Source: Mycobacteriales bacterium
GTDB lineage: Bacteria > Actinomycetota > Actinomycetes > Mycobacteriales > SCTD01
Direction of reading: 5' to 3'
Assembly: GCA_030447385.1 (NCBI GenBank)
Contig: JAUJOY010000007.1
Span: 74,300-138,299, forward strand
DNA length: 64,000 nt
The translations under genes and the position numbers were made by a program. Positions 19,767 through 31,267 of the stretch are shown piece by piece (the stretch's first letter is position 1; each line of letters starts with the position of its first letter). Below the pieces are notes generated by a model. That model was not told the origin of the DNA, searched no databases, and saw only the letters and a list, made by a program, of their open reading frames with translations.

Positions 19767-20692
19767 TCAGAGCGTTGCGCGGTAGCGCTCGAAGTCGGCG
19801 TAGAACGCGTCCGGCGACACGCCGAACGCCGCCACGAATGCGGCGTTCCAGTCGCGGGTCTGCTCCATGGACACCCAGAACCGGGAGAGGACCGAGTCCT
19901 CGCCGAAGGTCGCCGACAGCCGCTCGCACGCCAGCGAGCCCACGGTGTAGGCCTCCTCCTTCCCGCCGATGAACTCCGCCTGACCACGGGTCTCGAACTC
20001 GCGCAGCGGCTCGGCGCTCTGCTGGGCCAACGACACGACGGTGGCCCGCTCCTGCGCCGCGTCGAGGAAGCCGCGCTTCGAGGAGGCCTGCACCGCCAGG
20101 TGCTCGGCGCACCCCTCGACCAGCCAGCGCGGGACGAAGGAGCGCTCGCCGACCCGCTCGCTCTGGAAGTTCACGACGGCCTGCCACTGCTGCTGCGTGT
20201 GCTGGTACTCGTGGAACAGGGTCAGCCGCTGAAAGCCCAGCGGTGCCTGCTCGAAGTTGGGCAGGTAGAGCCAGATGTGGCCGCCGGGGCTGGCGAAGGC
20301 GTGCATGCCGGCGTCCAGCTCTGTGCGGGCTTCGTCCGCGGAGATGGCGTACTCGTCGGTGTAGGCGCGCACGAAGCGCTCCTCGTCGCTGTAGACGTGG
20401 ACGGTCAACGGCCCGCTGTCGCCGAGGTCCTCGTGCGCCCACTGGAGGGTCTCGACGACGAAGCCGGTGAGCTCGGGCGTCACCGAGGTGTCCAGGCGGA
20501 AGCGCACCGGGCGGTCACCCGGCTGCAGGCGCGCGACGTCACCGCCCCGGGCGCCACCGGCTGTGCGGTCGAGGCCGGTCCCACTCCCGCTGCCGCCGGC
20601 ACCGTCCCCGCAGGCGGCGAGCGCGGTCGCGGCAACGACAGCCGCCAGGACCCACCGCATCCGGGAGGGCCCGCCCTCCACACTCGTGCGCA

Positions 20693-20693
<1 letters not shown>
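19767..20693 (-). CDS. lipoprotein with HExxH gluzincin-like peptidase motif
   Basis: This 308-residue lipoprotein has lipobox LAAC near residue 27 after a short N-terminal extension. The central motif LFHEYQHTQQQW is an HExxH zinc site, and WLVEGCAEHLA about 35 residues on supplies the likely third ligand Glu, a gluzincin or peptidase-MA-like arrangement. A membrane-bound extracytoplasmic zinc peptidase is likely; the substrate is unknown. The ATG at 20693 overlaps the ligA stop (ATGA), so it is co-translated with ligA. An internal ATG at 20660 would give a tidier signal peptide. Confidence 0.75.
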
Positions 20694-23831
<3,138 letters not shown>

Positions 23832-23835
<4 letters not shown>

Positions 23836-24074
23836 CTGCGGGCCGGGCCCGGCGTCCCGGCGCCCGGCCCACCGGGCGCCACCCGGTACTGCGAGCGGCT
23901 GCGCACCCGCTCGTCCTCGGAGTCGTCCTCGAGGCGGACCGCACGCCCAGTCAGCCAGGCGAGGTCCGCGGACAGCGTCTGCACCAGGTCGGCGCGGGAG
24001 GCGGTCGCCCCACGCACCGCCAGGCTGTAGCGCTGGATGACCTCGAGGTCGGTGAGCGAGACGTCGTCGGCCAT
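23832..24074 (-). CDS. small conserved-context protein, unknown
   Basis: This is an 80-residue reading frame with no domain I recognise. The first 45 residues (ADDVSLTDLEVIQRYSLAVR and on) look helical and acidic. The C-terminus is Arg/Pro/Gly-rich. It starts 66 bases after mnmA and its stop overlaps the TTG of the MetE-like gene, which supports its being a real translated gene in the mnmA-ligA operon. Confidence 0.5.
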
Positions 24075-24139
24075 GAGCCGAAGCCTAGCCAGCGAAGGCG
24101 CGTCGGCGAGCCAGGGCGGCAGCGCGCTTCGTCCATGGC

Positions 24140-25189
24140 TCAGCCCGTGGTAGCGCTGGCCAGCACCCGCTCGCCGTCGTACAGCACCGCGGCCTGACCT
24201 GGTGCGACGCCACGGGCGGCGGTGGCCAGCTCCAGGCGCCAGGCCCCGTCCTCCTCGTGCACCTCGCAGGCGTGCACCGCGCCATGTGCCCGCAGCTGCA
24301 CCTCGCAGGCCAGCGGGTGGGGGCGGGGCACCAGCCACAGCGGACGGCGCGCGCGTACGGTCCAGACGTCCAGAGCCTCCCCCGGACCCACCGTCACGGT
24401 GCGGCTTCCCGGCTCGACGGAGAGCACGTAGCGCGGGCGGCCGTCCGGCGAGGGCACGGTCAGCGCGAGGCCGCGGCGCTGCCCGACGGTGTAGGCGTAG
24501 GCGCCGTCGTGGCCGCCGACGACCGCTCCGGTCGCGGCGTCGACCACGGGCCCGGGCTGGGCCCCGAGCCGTTCCCGCAGGAACCCGGCCGTGTCGCCGT
24601 CGGCGATGAAGCACACGTCGTGGCTGTCGGGCTTGCCGGCGACGGGCAGCCCTCTGGCTGCGGCGGCGGCCCGCACGCCGGCCTTCGTCAGGTCGCCGAG
24701 CGGCAGGACGGTGCGCGCGAGCTGCTGCGGGGTCAGGACGGCGAGGACGTACGACTGGTCCTTCGCCGCGTCGGCCGACCGGCGCAGCGCGCCCTCGTGC
24801 AGCCGGGCGTGGTGACCGGTCACCACAGCGTCGAAGCCGAGGGCGAGTGCGCGGTCGAGCACAGCAGTGAACTTGATCTTCTCGTTGCAGCGCAGGCACG
24901 GGTTGGGGGTGCGCCCCGCGGCGTACTCCCCGACGAAGTCGTCGATGACGTCCGCCCGGAAGCGGTCCGCGAGATCCCAGACGTAGAAGGGGATCCCGAG
25001 CAGGTCTGCCACCCGCGAGGCGTCCCGCGCGTCCTCCTTCGAGCAGCACCCCCTGGCGCCCGTGCGGAGTGTCGCGGGCGAGGACGACAGCGCCAGGTGG
25101 ACCCCGGTGACGTCATGACCCGCCTCCAGCGCGAGGGCCGCGGCCACCGCGGAGTCGACGCCGCCGGACAGCGCGGCGAGCAGCCTCAT
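24140..25189 (-). CDS. mnmA: tRNA-specific 2-thiouridylase
   Basis: MnmA puts the 2-thio group on U34 of Lys, Glu and Gln tRNAs, with ATP and sulfur relayed from a cysteine desulfurase. The 349 residues start with the PP-loop [12 protein letters not shown] (about 7-18). The catalytic cysteines lie in [10 protein letters not shown] and in [12 protein letters not shown]. The C-terminal beta-barrel follows. The ATG overlaps the stop of the cysteine desulfurase by ATGA, so the sulfur donor and acceptor enzymes are coupled. Confidence 0.96.
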   Translation of the reverse strand: MRLLAALSGGVDSAVAAALALEAGHDVTGVHLALSSSPATLRTGARGCCSKEDARDASRVADLLGIPFYVWDLADRFRADVIDDFVGEYAAGRTPNPCLRCNEKIKFTAVLDRALALGFDAVVTGHHARLHEGALRRSADAAKDQSYVLAVLTPQQLARTVLPLGDLTKAGVRAAAAARGLPVAGKPDSHDVCFIADGDTAGFLRERLGAQPGPVVDAATGAVVGGHDGAYAYTVGQRRGLALTVPSPDGRPRYVLSVEPGSRTVTVGPGEALDVWTVRARRPLWLVPRPHPLACEVQLRAHGAVHACEVHEEDGAWRLELATAARGVAPGQAAVLYDGERVLASATTG

Positions 25190-26376
25190 CGGCGCAGGGC
25201 GGGAAGTGCGGCCCGTCGGGCCCGCTCGACGACGGCGGGCAGCGCGTCGAGCAGGGCGTCCACGTCGGCGAGGGTCGAGGTGTGGCCGAGGGAGAAGCGC
25301 AGCGAGCTGCGGGCGGTGTCCTCGTCCGCCCCCATGGCGAGCAGCACGTGGCTCGGCCGGGCCACGCCGGCCGAGCAGGCCGAGCCGGTCGAGACCTCCA
25401 CGCCGCGGGCGTCGAGCAGGAGCAGCAGCGAGTCGCCCTCGCAGCCGGGGAAGGAGAAGTGGGCGTTGCCCGGCAGGCGGTGCGGTGCGGTTGCGCCGTT
25501 GAGGACCGCGTCCGGCACGGCCCGCTGGACCCGGCGGACCAGGTCGTCGCGCAGGCCGCTGAGCCGGGCGTGCAGCGCCGGCTGGCGCCGGACGGCCAGG
25601 GCTGCGGCGACAGCCAGCCCAGCCACGGCAGGGGTGTCGAGCGTGCCGGAGCGCACGTCGCGCTCCTGACCTCCACCGTGCAGCAGCGGCGTGCAGTCCA
25701 CGTCACGTCCCAGCACCAGCGCGCCGACGCCGAGCGGCCCGCCGAACTTGTGCCCGGTGAGCGTGAGCGCGTCCACCCCGCAGGCGTCGACGTCCACCGG
25801 GAGTTGGCCGACGGCCTGCACCGCGTCGCTGTGGAAGGGCAGCTCGAACTCGTGCGCCAGGTCGGCGAGGCGCCGGACGGGCTGGACGCTCCCGACCTCG
25901 TTGTTGGCCCACATCACCGTGACCAGAGCCACGTCGGACGGGTCGCGCTCGATCGCCTCGCGCAGGACGTCCGGATGCAGCCGCCCCTGGTCGTCCACCT
26001 CCAGCCAGTCCACGGTGGCGCCCTCGTGCGAGGCCAGCCACTCGACCGCGTCGAGGACCGCGTGGTGCTCCACCGCACTGGCGAGGATGCGCGTCCGGCG
26101 AGGGTCGGCGGCGCGCCGAGCCCACCAGATCCCCTTGACGGCGAGGTTGTCGCTCTCGGTGCCGCTGCCGGTGAACACGACCTCCGACGGCCGGGCGCCC
26201 AGGGCAGCGGCGAGCTGCTCGCGGGACTCCTCCACCACCCGCCGCGCCTGCCGTCCACCCGCATGCAGGGAGGAGGCGTTCCCGGCCGCGGAGAGCGCAG
26301 CCGTCAGGGCCGCCGTGACCGTAGCGACGGCCTCAGGCAGCATTGGCGTCGACGCCGCATGGTCGAGGTAGGCCAC
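25186..26376 (-). CDS. cysteine desulfurase (IscS/NifS type)
   Basis: This PLP enzyme takes sulfur from cysteine for tRNA thiolation and probably Fe-S clusters. The 396-residue protein shows the start [31 protein letters not shown], the PLP Lys in [12 protein letters not shown], and the active-site Cys loop [18 protein letters not shown]. The loop fits class I (IscS/NifS-like) enzymes. The GTG start at 26376 is followed directly by the conserved strand. It is immediately upstream of mnmA and overlaps it. No iscU or other isc gene is in the window. Confidence 0.93.
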   Translation of the reverse strand: MAYLDHAASTPMLPEAVATVTAALTAALSAAGNASSLHAGGRQARRVVEESREQLAAALGARPSEVVFTGSGTESDNLAVKGIWWARRAADPRRTRILASAVEHHAVLDAVEWLASHEGATVDWLEVDDQGRLHPDVLREAIERDPSDVALVTVMWANNEVGSVQPVRRLADLAHEFELPFHSDAVQAVGQLPVDVDACGVDALTLTGHKFGGPLGVGALVLGRDVDCTPLLHGGGQERDVRSGTLDTPAVAGLAVAAALAVRRQPALHARLSGLRDDLVRRVQRAVPDAVLNGATAPHRLPGNAHFSFPGCEGDSLLLLLDARGVEVSTGSACSAGVARPSHVLLAMGADEDTARSSLRFSLGHTSTLADVDALLDALPAVVERARRAALPALRR

Positions 26377-26415
26377 GCGGTGGAGCGTAGCCCGAGCGGC
26401 CTGAGGAAGATCGGG

Positions 26416-27822
26416 TCAGGGATCGACGAGCAGCCGCGGCGACAGCCCCTCGCCCGACGGCAGGCTCCCGTCCGCAGCGACGATGACCTGGCTCGGCAGC
26501 AGGCCGGTGGCCATCCGCAGGTCGCGCGTCACGGCCACCGCCACGTCCGCAGGCACCTCCTGCGGCGGGGGGAGCACGTGGACCAGGAACTCCTCGGAGC
26601 CGTCCCGCGCACTGCTGCCGAGCACCACCCGCCAGTCGCTCACGTCCGGTCGTCCGGACAGCGCCGAAGCCACCGCCCGCAGGTCGACCGGACGCAGCCC
26701 GGTGCGCAGCGCCAGCTCCGGGACGAGTGCGCTGCCGCGCAGCTCCACGACCCTGGGGACGGTACGGCGGCAGCCCGGGCAGGGCCGCTCGTCGACGTAG
26801 CTGGCGAGGTCGCCGGTGCGCCACCGCAGCAGCGCGCTCCCGCGCATCCCGAGCTGGGTGACCACCACCTCACCCGGTCGCTCGTCCTCGGAGAACTCCC
26901 CGGTCTCGGGGTCGACCAGGTCGACCAGCTCGAGGTCGGGATAGGTGTGCAGGCCGGTGCGCCCGGCCGAGTCCCGGCACTCCCCCCAGACCAGGCGGTG
27001 CCCGTCGGGCACGTGCACCGCCAGCGTCAACGCCCGCGAGCCCAGCGCCGACCCCAGCACCTCGTCGATCTCGACCCGCTCCTGCTCGTTCGGCGGTCCC
27101 GCGACCAGCACCGTCGTGAGGCTGGCGACGGCCGCCCCCGCTCCGGCCAGCCGCCGCAGCAGCGCCGCCCCGCCGGTGGCCGGTACGACGAGCACCGTCG
27201 GCTCGGCGATCCGCAGCGTGTCCAGCAGGGCCTCGACGTCCTCCCCAGGCACGAACATCGGGGAGCCCGCGCCGAGTGCGGCCAGCGACAGCCCCGAGAC
27301 CAGCGCGGTCGCGTCCGCACGCAGGGCGCTGACCACCACGTCGGACCGGCGGAGCCCGAGGACCTTCCACAGCCGGGCGCCCACCCTGGCCACGATGTCG
27401 AGGTCGCTGCGCGTGCTGGCCACCGGGAAGCGCAGCGCCTGCCCCGCGTACACGTAGGAGGTCGGTCGGGTCTCGGCCTCGATGAGGTCCCGGTACGAAC
27501 GGCGTGAGACAGCGCGACGCCACAGCGCGCGGCGCAGCGCAGGCCCCTCGGCGTGCAGCGCGTACCCGCGCTCCTGGGTCTGCAGGACCAGCGCGGCGGC
27601 GCCGGCCGGATCTCCGTCCGGGCACACGTCACGCTCACCGACGGCCGGTAGCCGCTCCAGCGAGGACACCGACGCCACCTGGCGCGGGGTGCGCCCGAGC
27701 GCCGAGAACCGCTCGCGCCAGAAGGGCGAGAAGGGACCGATCCAGTCCACGACCTGCGCCCGCACCGCCACCTCGCGCCGGGCAGCGAGCCGCGAGGGCG
27801 AGCAGCGATCCCAGGAGGCCAT
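26416..27822 (-). CDS. PaaK-like AMP-binding enzyme (phenylacetate-CoA ligase family)
   Basis: This 468-residue protein has the architecture of adenylate-forming PaaK-type ligases, but divergent. The part GEVVVTQLGMRGSALLRWRT followed by GDLASY matches the ATP/AMP-binding region. A CPGC motif follows, and the C-terminal mini-domain holds about the last 110 residues. The usual glycine-rich P-loop near residue 100 is poorly conserved, so activity cannot be assumed. An equivalent gene often lies between the etf genes and the cysteine desulfurase in actinobacteria. Gaps to its neighbours are 30-40 bases on the same strand. Confidence 0.7.
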   Translation of the reverse strand: MASWDRCSPSRLAARREVAVRAQVVDWIGPFSPFWRERFSALGRTPRQVASVSSLERLPAVGERDVCPDGDPAGAAALVLQTQERGYALHAEGPALRRALWRRAVSRRSYRDLIEAETRPTSYVYAGQALRFPVASTRSDLDIVARVGARLWKVLGLRRSDVVVSALRADATALVSGLSLAALGAGSPMFVPGEDVEALLDTLRIAEPTVLVVPATGGAALLRRLAGAGAAVASLTTVLVAGPPNEQERVEIDEVLGSALGSRALTLAVHVPDGHRLVWGECRDSAGRTGLHTYPDLELVDLVDPETGEFSEDERPGEVVVTQLGMRGSALLRWRTGDLASYVDERPCPGCRRTVPRVVELRGSALVPELALRTGLRPVDLRAVASALSGRPDVSDWRVVLGSSARDGSEEFLVHVLPPPQEVPADVAVAVTRDLRMATGLLPSQVIVAADGSLPSGEGLSPRLLVDP

Positions 27823-27853
27823 GAGGCGGCAGTCTAAGGAGCAGCGGGCAGTC

Positions 27854-28813
27854 TCAGCCCTTGCGCTGCTGGATCTCCTGGGTCAGCGCGGGGACGACGG
27901 TGAACAGGTCGCCCACGAGGCCGAAGTCGGCGAGCTCGAAGATGGGCGCCTCAGGGTCCTTGTTGATGGCCACGATGGTCTTGCTGGTCTGCATGCCGGC
28001 GCGGTGCTGGATCGCGCCCGAGATCCCCACCGCGATGTAGAGCTGCGGCGACACGGTGCGCCCGGTCTGACCCACCTGGTGCTGGTGGGGGTACCAGCCG
28101 GCATCGGTGGCCGCGCGGGAGGCGCCGACCGCCGCACCGAGGCTGTCGGCCAGGGCCTCGATGAGACCGAAGCCCTCCGCGGCGCCGACTCCCCGCCCAC
28201 CGGACACCACGACCGAGGCATCACCGAGGTCCGGTCGGCCGCCGGCGGACTCGACCACCGAGTCGACGATCCGCGCGGCCTTGGCCCCCTCGGTCAGCTG
28301 CACCGGCAGCTGCTCGACCTGCGCGGCGCCGGCCTGCTCCACGGGCGGGGTGGAGTTGGGCCGGATCGTGACGAGGTTGGTCCCGGTGGTGATCCGCGAG
28401 CGGACCTCCACGGCGCCGCCGAAGACGGACTGGGTGGCGGTCCCGTCGGCGTCGACGTCCACCGCGTCCGGAAGCAGGCCGCTGCCGGTCTTCACCGCCA
28501 CCCGCGCCGCGACCTCCTTGCCCTCCACCGAGGAGGGGAACAGGACCGCGACCGGGTTCTTGTCGTCGATCAGCCCGGCCAGGATCTCGGCCTTGGGGGC
28601 CGTGAGGAAGCCGGCGATCTCCTCGGACTCGGCGACGTAGACCTTCTCGGCGCCGTACTTGGCGAGCCCCTCGAGAGCCGCTGCCGACTGGCCCGGCGAC
28701 CCCAGGAAGACCGCGGAGGGCGTGCCCAGCTCGCGGGCCTTCGTGAGCAGCTCGTAGGTGACCTTCTTGGGCTTGCCCTCGAGATGGTCGACGAGCACCA
28801 GAACCTCTGCCAT
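27854..28813 (-). CDS. etfA: electron transfer flavoprotein alpha subunit
   Basis: EtfA (FixB) carries the FAD that takes electrons from acyl-CoA and other dehydrogenases to the respiratory chain. The 319 residues start [13 protein letters not shown]. The FAD-binding C-terminal domain is clear in [39 protein letters not shown] and [12 protein letters not shown]...[11 protein letters not shown]. The gene lies 14 bases downstream of etfB, and the pair forms one heterodimer. Confidence 0.95.
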   Translation of the reverse strand: MAEVLVLVDHLEGKPKKVTYELLTKARELGTPSAVFLGSPGQSAAALEGLAKYGAEKVYVAESEEIAGFLTAPKAEILAGLIDDKNPVAVLFPSSVEGKEVAARVAVKTGSGLLPDAVDVDADGTATQSVFGGAVEVRSRITTGTNLVTIRPNSTPPVEQAGAAQVEQLPVQLTEGAKAARIVDSVVESAGGRPDLGDASVVVSGGRGVGAAEGFGLIEALADSLGAAVGASRAATDAGWYPHQHQVGQTGRTVSPQLYIAVGISGAIQHRAGMQTSKTIVAINKDPEAPIFELADFGLVGDLFTVVPALTQEIQQRKG

Positions 28814-28827
28814 GTCTGCCAGCCCTC

Positions 28828-29613
28828 TCAGAGAAACTTCTGCGACGCGAGGAACTCCGCGACGCGGAAGCCGCCGTCGCCCTCGTCCTTGACGACCTGG
28901 CCGGCGGTGCGAGGCGGGCGGTTGGTGAACGACTCCACGGCGCTGGTGGCGCTGGCGAGCCCCACCTGGTCGGCGCCGATGCCGGCGTCGGCGATGCCCA
29001 GCGTGGTCAGCGGCTTCTTCTTGGCCGCCATGATCCCCTTGAACGAGGGGTAGCGCGGCTCGTTGATCTTCTCGACCACCGACAGGACCGCCGGCATCGT
29101 CGCCTCGACCACGTCGTAGCCGACCTCGTTCTGCCGCTCGATCCGGACGGTCGGACCGTCGACGGTGACCTTGCGGGCACCGGACAGCTGCGGGATGCCG
29201 AGCCGCTCGGCGAGCAGGGGCGCCATCACCGACAGCCGGGCGTCGGTCGACTCCGACCCGCAGACCACGAGGTCGTAGTCGAGCGTCTTCAGGACCGCGG
29301 CGAGCGCGTACGACGTCTGGAGGGCGCAGGAGCCGTGCAGCGCCTCGTCCGTCAGGTGCACGGCCTTGTCGGCGCCCATCGACAGCGCCTTGCGGATCGT
29401 CTCCACCGCGCGCGACGGGCCCATCGTCAGGACAGTCGCCTCCGAGCCGTCCCCCGCGGCCTCCTTGAGGCGCAGCGCCTCCTCGACGGCGTACTCGTCG
29501 ATCTCGTTCATCACGACGTCGACGGAGGCCCGGTCCAGCGTCTTGTCGCTCTCCTGGAGCCTGCGCTCGGCCCAGGTGTCGGGCACCTGCTTGACCAGTA
29601 CGACGATGTTCAC
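28828..29613 (-). CDS. etfB: electron transfer flavoprotein beta subunit
   Basis: EtfB (FixA) forms the heterodimer with EtfA and binds AMP. The 261 residues start NIVVLVKQVPDTW and include NEIDEYAVEEALRLKE, LSMGADKAVHLTD and a conserved C-terminal KKKPLTTLGIAD segment. The GTG at 29613 is chosen over an upstream in-frame start because it begins the conserved strand and is preceded by GGAGGT, about 12 bases away. A perfect 14-base palindrome lies 126 bases upstream and could be its operator. Confidence 0.95.
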   Translation of the reverse strand: MNIVVLVKQVPDTWAERRLQESDKTLDRASVDVVMNEIDEYAVEEALRLKEAAGDGSEATVLTMGPSRAVETIRKALSMGADKAVHLTDEALHGSCALQTSYALAAVLKTLDYDLVVCGSESTDARLSVMAPLLAERLGIPQLSGARKVTVDGPTVRIERQNEVGYDVVEATMPAVLSVVEKINEPRYPSFKGIMAAKKKPLTTLGIADAGIGADQVGLASATSAVESFTNRPPRTAGQVVKDEGDGGFRVAEFLASQKFL

Positions 29614-29738
29614 AGCGGACGCCGACCTCCAGACTGGTGGACCCATGGCACCGGTCGAACCGCTGCGGCGAGCTCATCCCGGGGGTGGAGTCACGGTACT
29701 TGCGCGCCGCTGCCGTTCCGACGCCGCCCTTCTCGACG

Positions 29739-29752
29739 TTACCCGCGGGTAA
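29739..29752. promoter_or_regulatory. palindrome TTACCCGCGGGTAA, candidate operator
   Basis: A perfect 14-base inverted repeat lies in the spacer between the enoyl-CoA hydratase stop and etfB. Its dyad is of the kind bound by TetR-type fatty-acid regulators. No regulator gene is adjacent, so the factor is unknown. Confidence 0.45.
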
Positions 29753-29785
29753 TCCCGGCGGCACCTCGAGCGGCGGTGGCGTCGG

Positions 29786-30565
29786 TCACTGCCCGGAGAA
29801 CTGCGCCTTGCCCGGCCCGTCCTCGAGGAACGAGCTCATGCCCGTCTTCTGGTCCTGCGTCGCGAACAGCCCCGCGAACAGGGCCGACTCGAGGCGGAGC
29901 CCGCTGTCGAGGTCGGTGTCCAGCCCACCGTCGATGGCCTGCTTGGCCGCGCGCAGCGCCACCCTCGGGCCGTTGACGTAGGTGGCGGCCAGGGCGAGCG
30001 CGCTGTCGTACACCTGGCCGTCCGGCACGACCACGTCCGCGATGCCGAGCGCCAGCGCCTCCTGCGCGGCGACGTGGCGGCCGGTGAACACCATGCCCTT
30101 GGCCTTGGCGGGCCCGATCAGGCGCGTCAGCCGCTGGGTGCCGCCGGCGCCGGGGATCACACCGAGCGAGATCTCGGGCACCCCCACCTTCGCCCGCTCC
30201 CCGAGGACCCGGAAGTCGGCGGTCAGGGCCAGCTCCAGGCCACCGCCGAGGGCGTAGCCGTTGACCGCGGCCACGACCGGGATCGGCAGCCGGGCAAGGA
30301 ACCGGAACGTCTCCTGCAGGACCGCCCCCCACGCCACCATGTCGGCATAGCTGCGACCCGACATCTCGGCGATGTCGGCGCCCGCCGCGAAGACGCGCTC
30401 CCCGCCGTAGAGCACCGCGGCCCGTACGTCGGGCCGGTCGCGCACCTCGACGGCCGCCTCGTGCAGCTCGTCGAGCAGCGCCCCGGAGATGGCGTTCATC
30501 TTCGGCCGGTCCAGCCGGACAGTGGCCACGGCGTCCGCGACCTCGAGCCGTACGTGCTGTCCCAC
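29786..30565 (-). CDS. enoyl-CoA hydratase
   Basis: This crotonase-fold enzyme adds water to 2-enoyl-CoA in fatty-acid or related beta-oxidation. The 259 residues show the oxyanion segments AAGADIAEM and ALGGGLELALTADFRV. The catalytic Glu pair sits in the GGGLELAL and VPEISLGVIPGAGGTQRL regions. The GTG at 30565 has GGGAGG 7 bases upstream. It is on the same strand as etfB, 172 bases ahead of it. It is divergent from the 209-residue gene. Confidence 0.93.
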   Translation of the reverse strand: MGQHVRLEVADAVATVRLDRPKMNAISGALLDELHEAAVEVRDRPDVRAAVLYGGERVFAAGADIAEMSGRSYADMVAWGAVLQETFRFLARLPIPVVAAVNGYALGGGLELALTADFRVLGERAKVGVPEISLGVIPGAGGTQRLTRLIGPAKAKGMVFTGRHVAAQEALALGIADVVVPDGQVYDSALALAATYVNGPRVALRAAKQAIDGGLDTDLDSGLRLESALFAGLFATQDQKTGMSSFLEDGPGKAQFSGQ

Positions 30566-30634
30566 AGCTGCCTCCCTTGGCGTCCCGGATCGACGTTTCC
30601 CCACGAAGCGGTCTGGGCACCATAGACTTCCGCG

Positions 30635-31264
30635 GTGTTCAGGGACTCCCGCGGCATCGTGCACACCGTGTCCTCGGCCGACCCCCTGGCGGACCTGCCG
30701 CCCGGTGCGGCTCTCGCGCTGCAGCGCGCCCTGCTGGACCCGCCGCGGGACCGGGTCCTCGACCTGGGCAGCGTCCTCGAGCGCTGCGGCGCCGCCCGCG
30801 AGCTCCTCGAGCGCTGGCAGGACGCGTTCTTCGTCTGCCTGCCCGGCCACGTCGACCTCGACGAGGAGGCCCGCTACGCCGCGGCGGCCGGGCTGTCCCT
30901 GTCCGAGGTGGAGACCGGGTACGACGGTGACGAGGACGACGGTCGGCCGGCGGAGGAGGACGACGAGTACGACCTGAGAGTCGACCTCGCCGAGCCCGGC
31001 GAGGAGGACCCGCGCCGGTTGCTGCCCGAGCAGCTGGTCCTCGTGCTGGAGCGCGAGCTGCTGCTGCTGCCGCTGCGGATCCGGCTGGAGGCGCTGGTGG
31101 CCGCGACCGACCTCGTCACCGAGTGGACGGAGCTGATGTCCGACCGGGAGAAGCTGCTGGGACACCTCGTGCTCGCGCACGGACAGCCGCAGCGCGCCCT
31201 CCGCCACGAGGCTCTGGTGTCCCGGCACGCCCGGCTGCACCACCTGTCCGGGCCTACCCACTAG
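30635..31264 (+). CDS. acidic protein of unknown function
   Basis: I do not recognise this 209-residue protein. It is predicted cytosolic, with no signal peptide. It is leucine-rich, with a strongly acidic middle (DGDEDDGRPAEEDDEYDL, about 106-123) and helical flanks. The GTG start is preceded at 6 bases by TAGACT (30623-30628), which suggests a leaderless transcript. It ends 3 bases before glgX, so the two are probably one operon, but a role in glycogen turnover is inference only. Confidence 0.6.
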   Translation: MFRDSRGIVHTVSSADPLADLPPGAALALQRALLDPPRDRVLDLGSVLERCGAARELLERWQDAFFVCLPGHVDLDEEARYAAAAGLSLSEVETGYDGDEDDGRPAEEDDEYDLRVDLAEPGEEDPRRLLPEQLVLVLERELLLLPLRIRLEALVAATDLVTEWTELMSDREKLLGHLVLAHGQPQRALRHEALVSRHARLHHLSGPTH

Positions 31265-31267
31265 CGG

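Noticed and set aside
26416..27822. Functional phenylacetate-CoA ligase for phenylacetate catabolism
   Set aside because: The glycine-rich ATP loop is poorly conserved and no paa genes are nearby, so only the family name is given.
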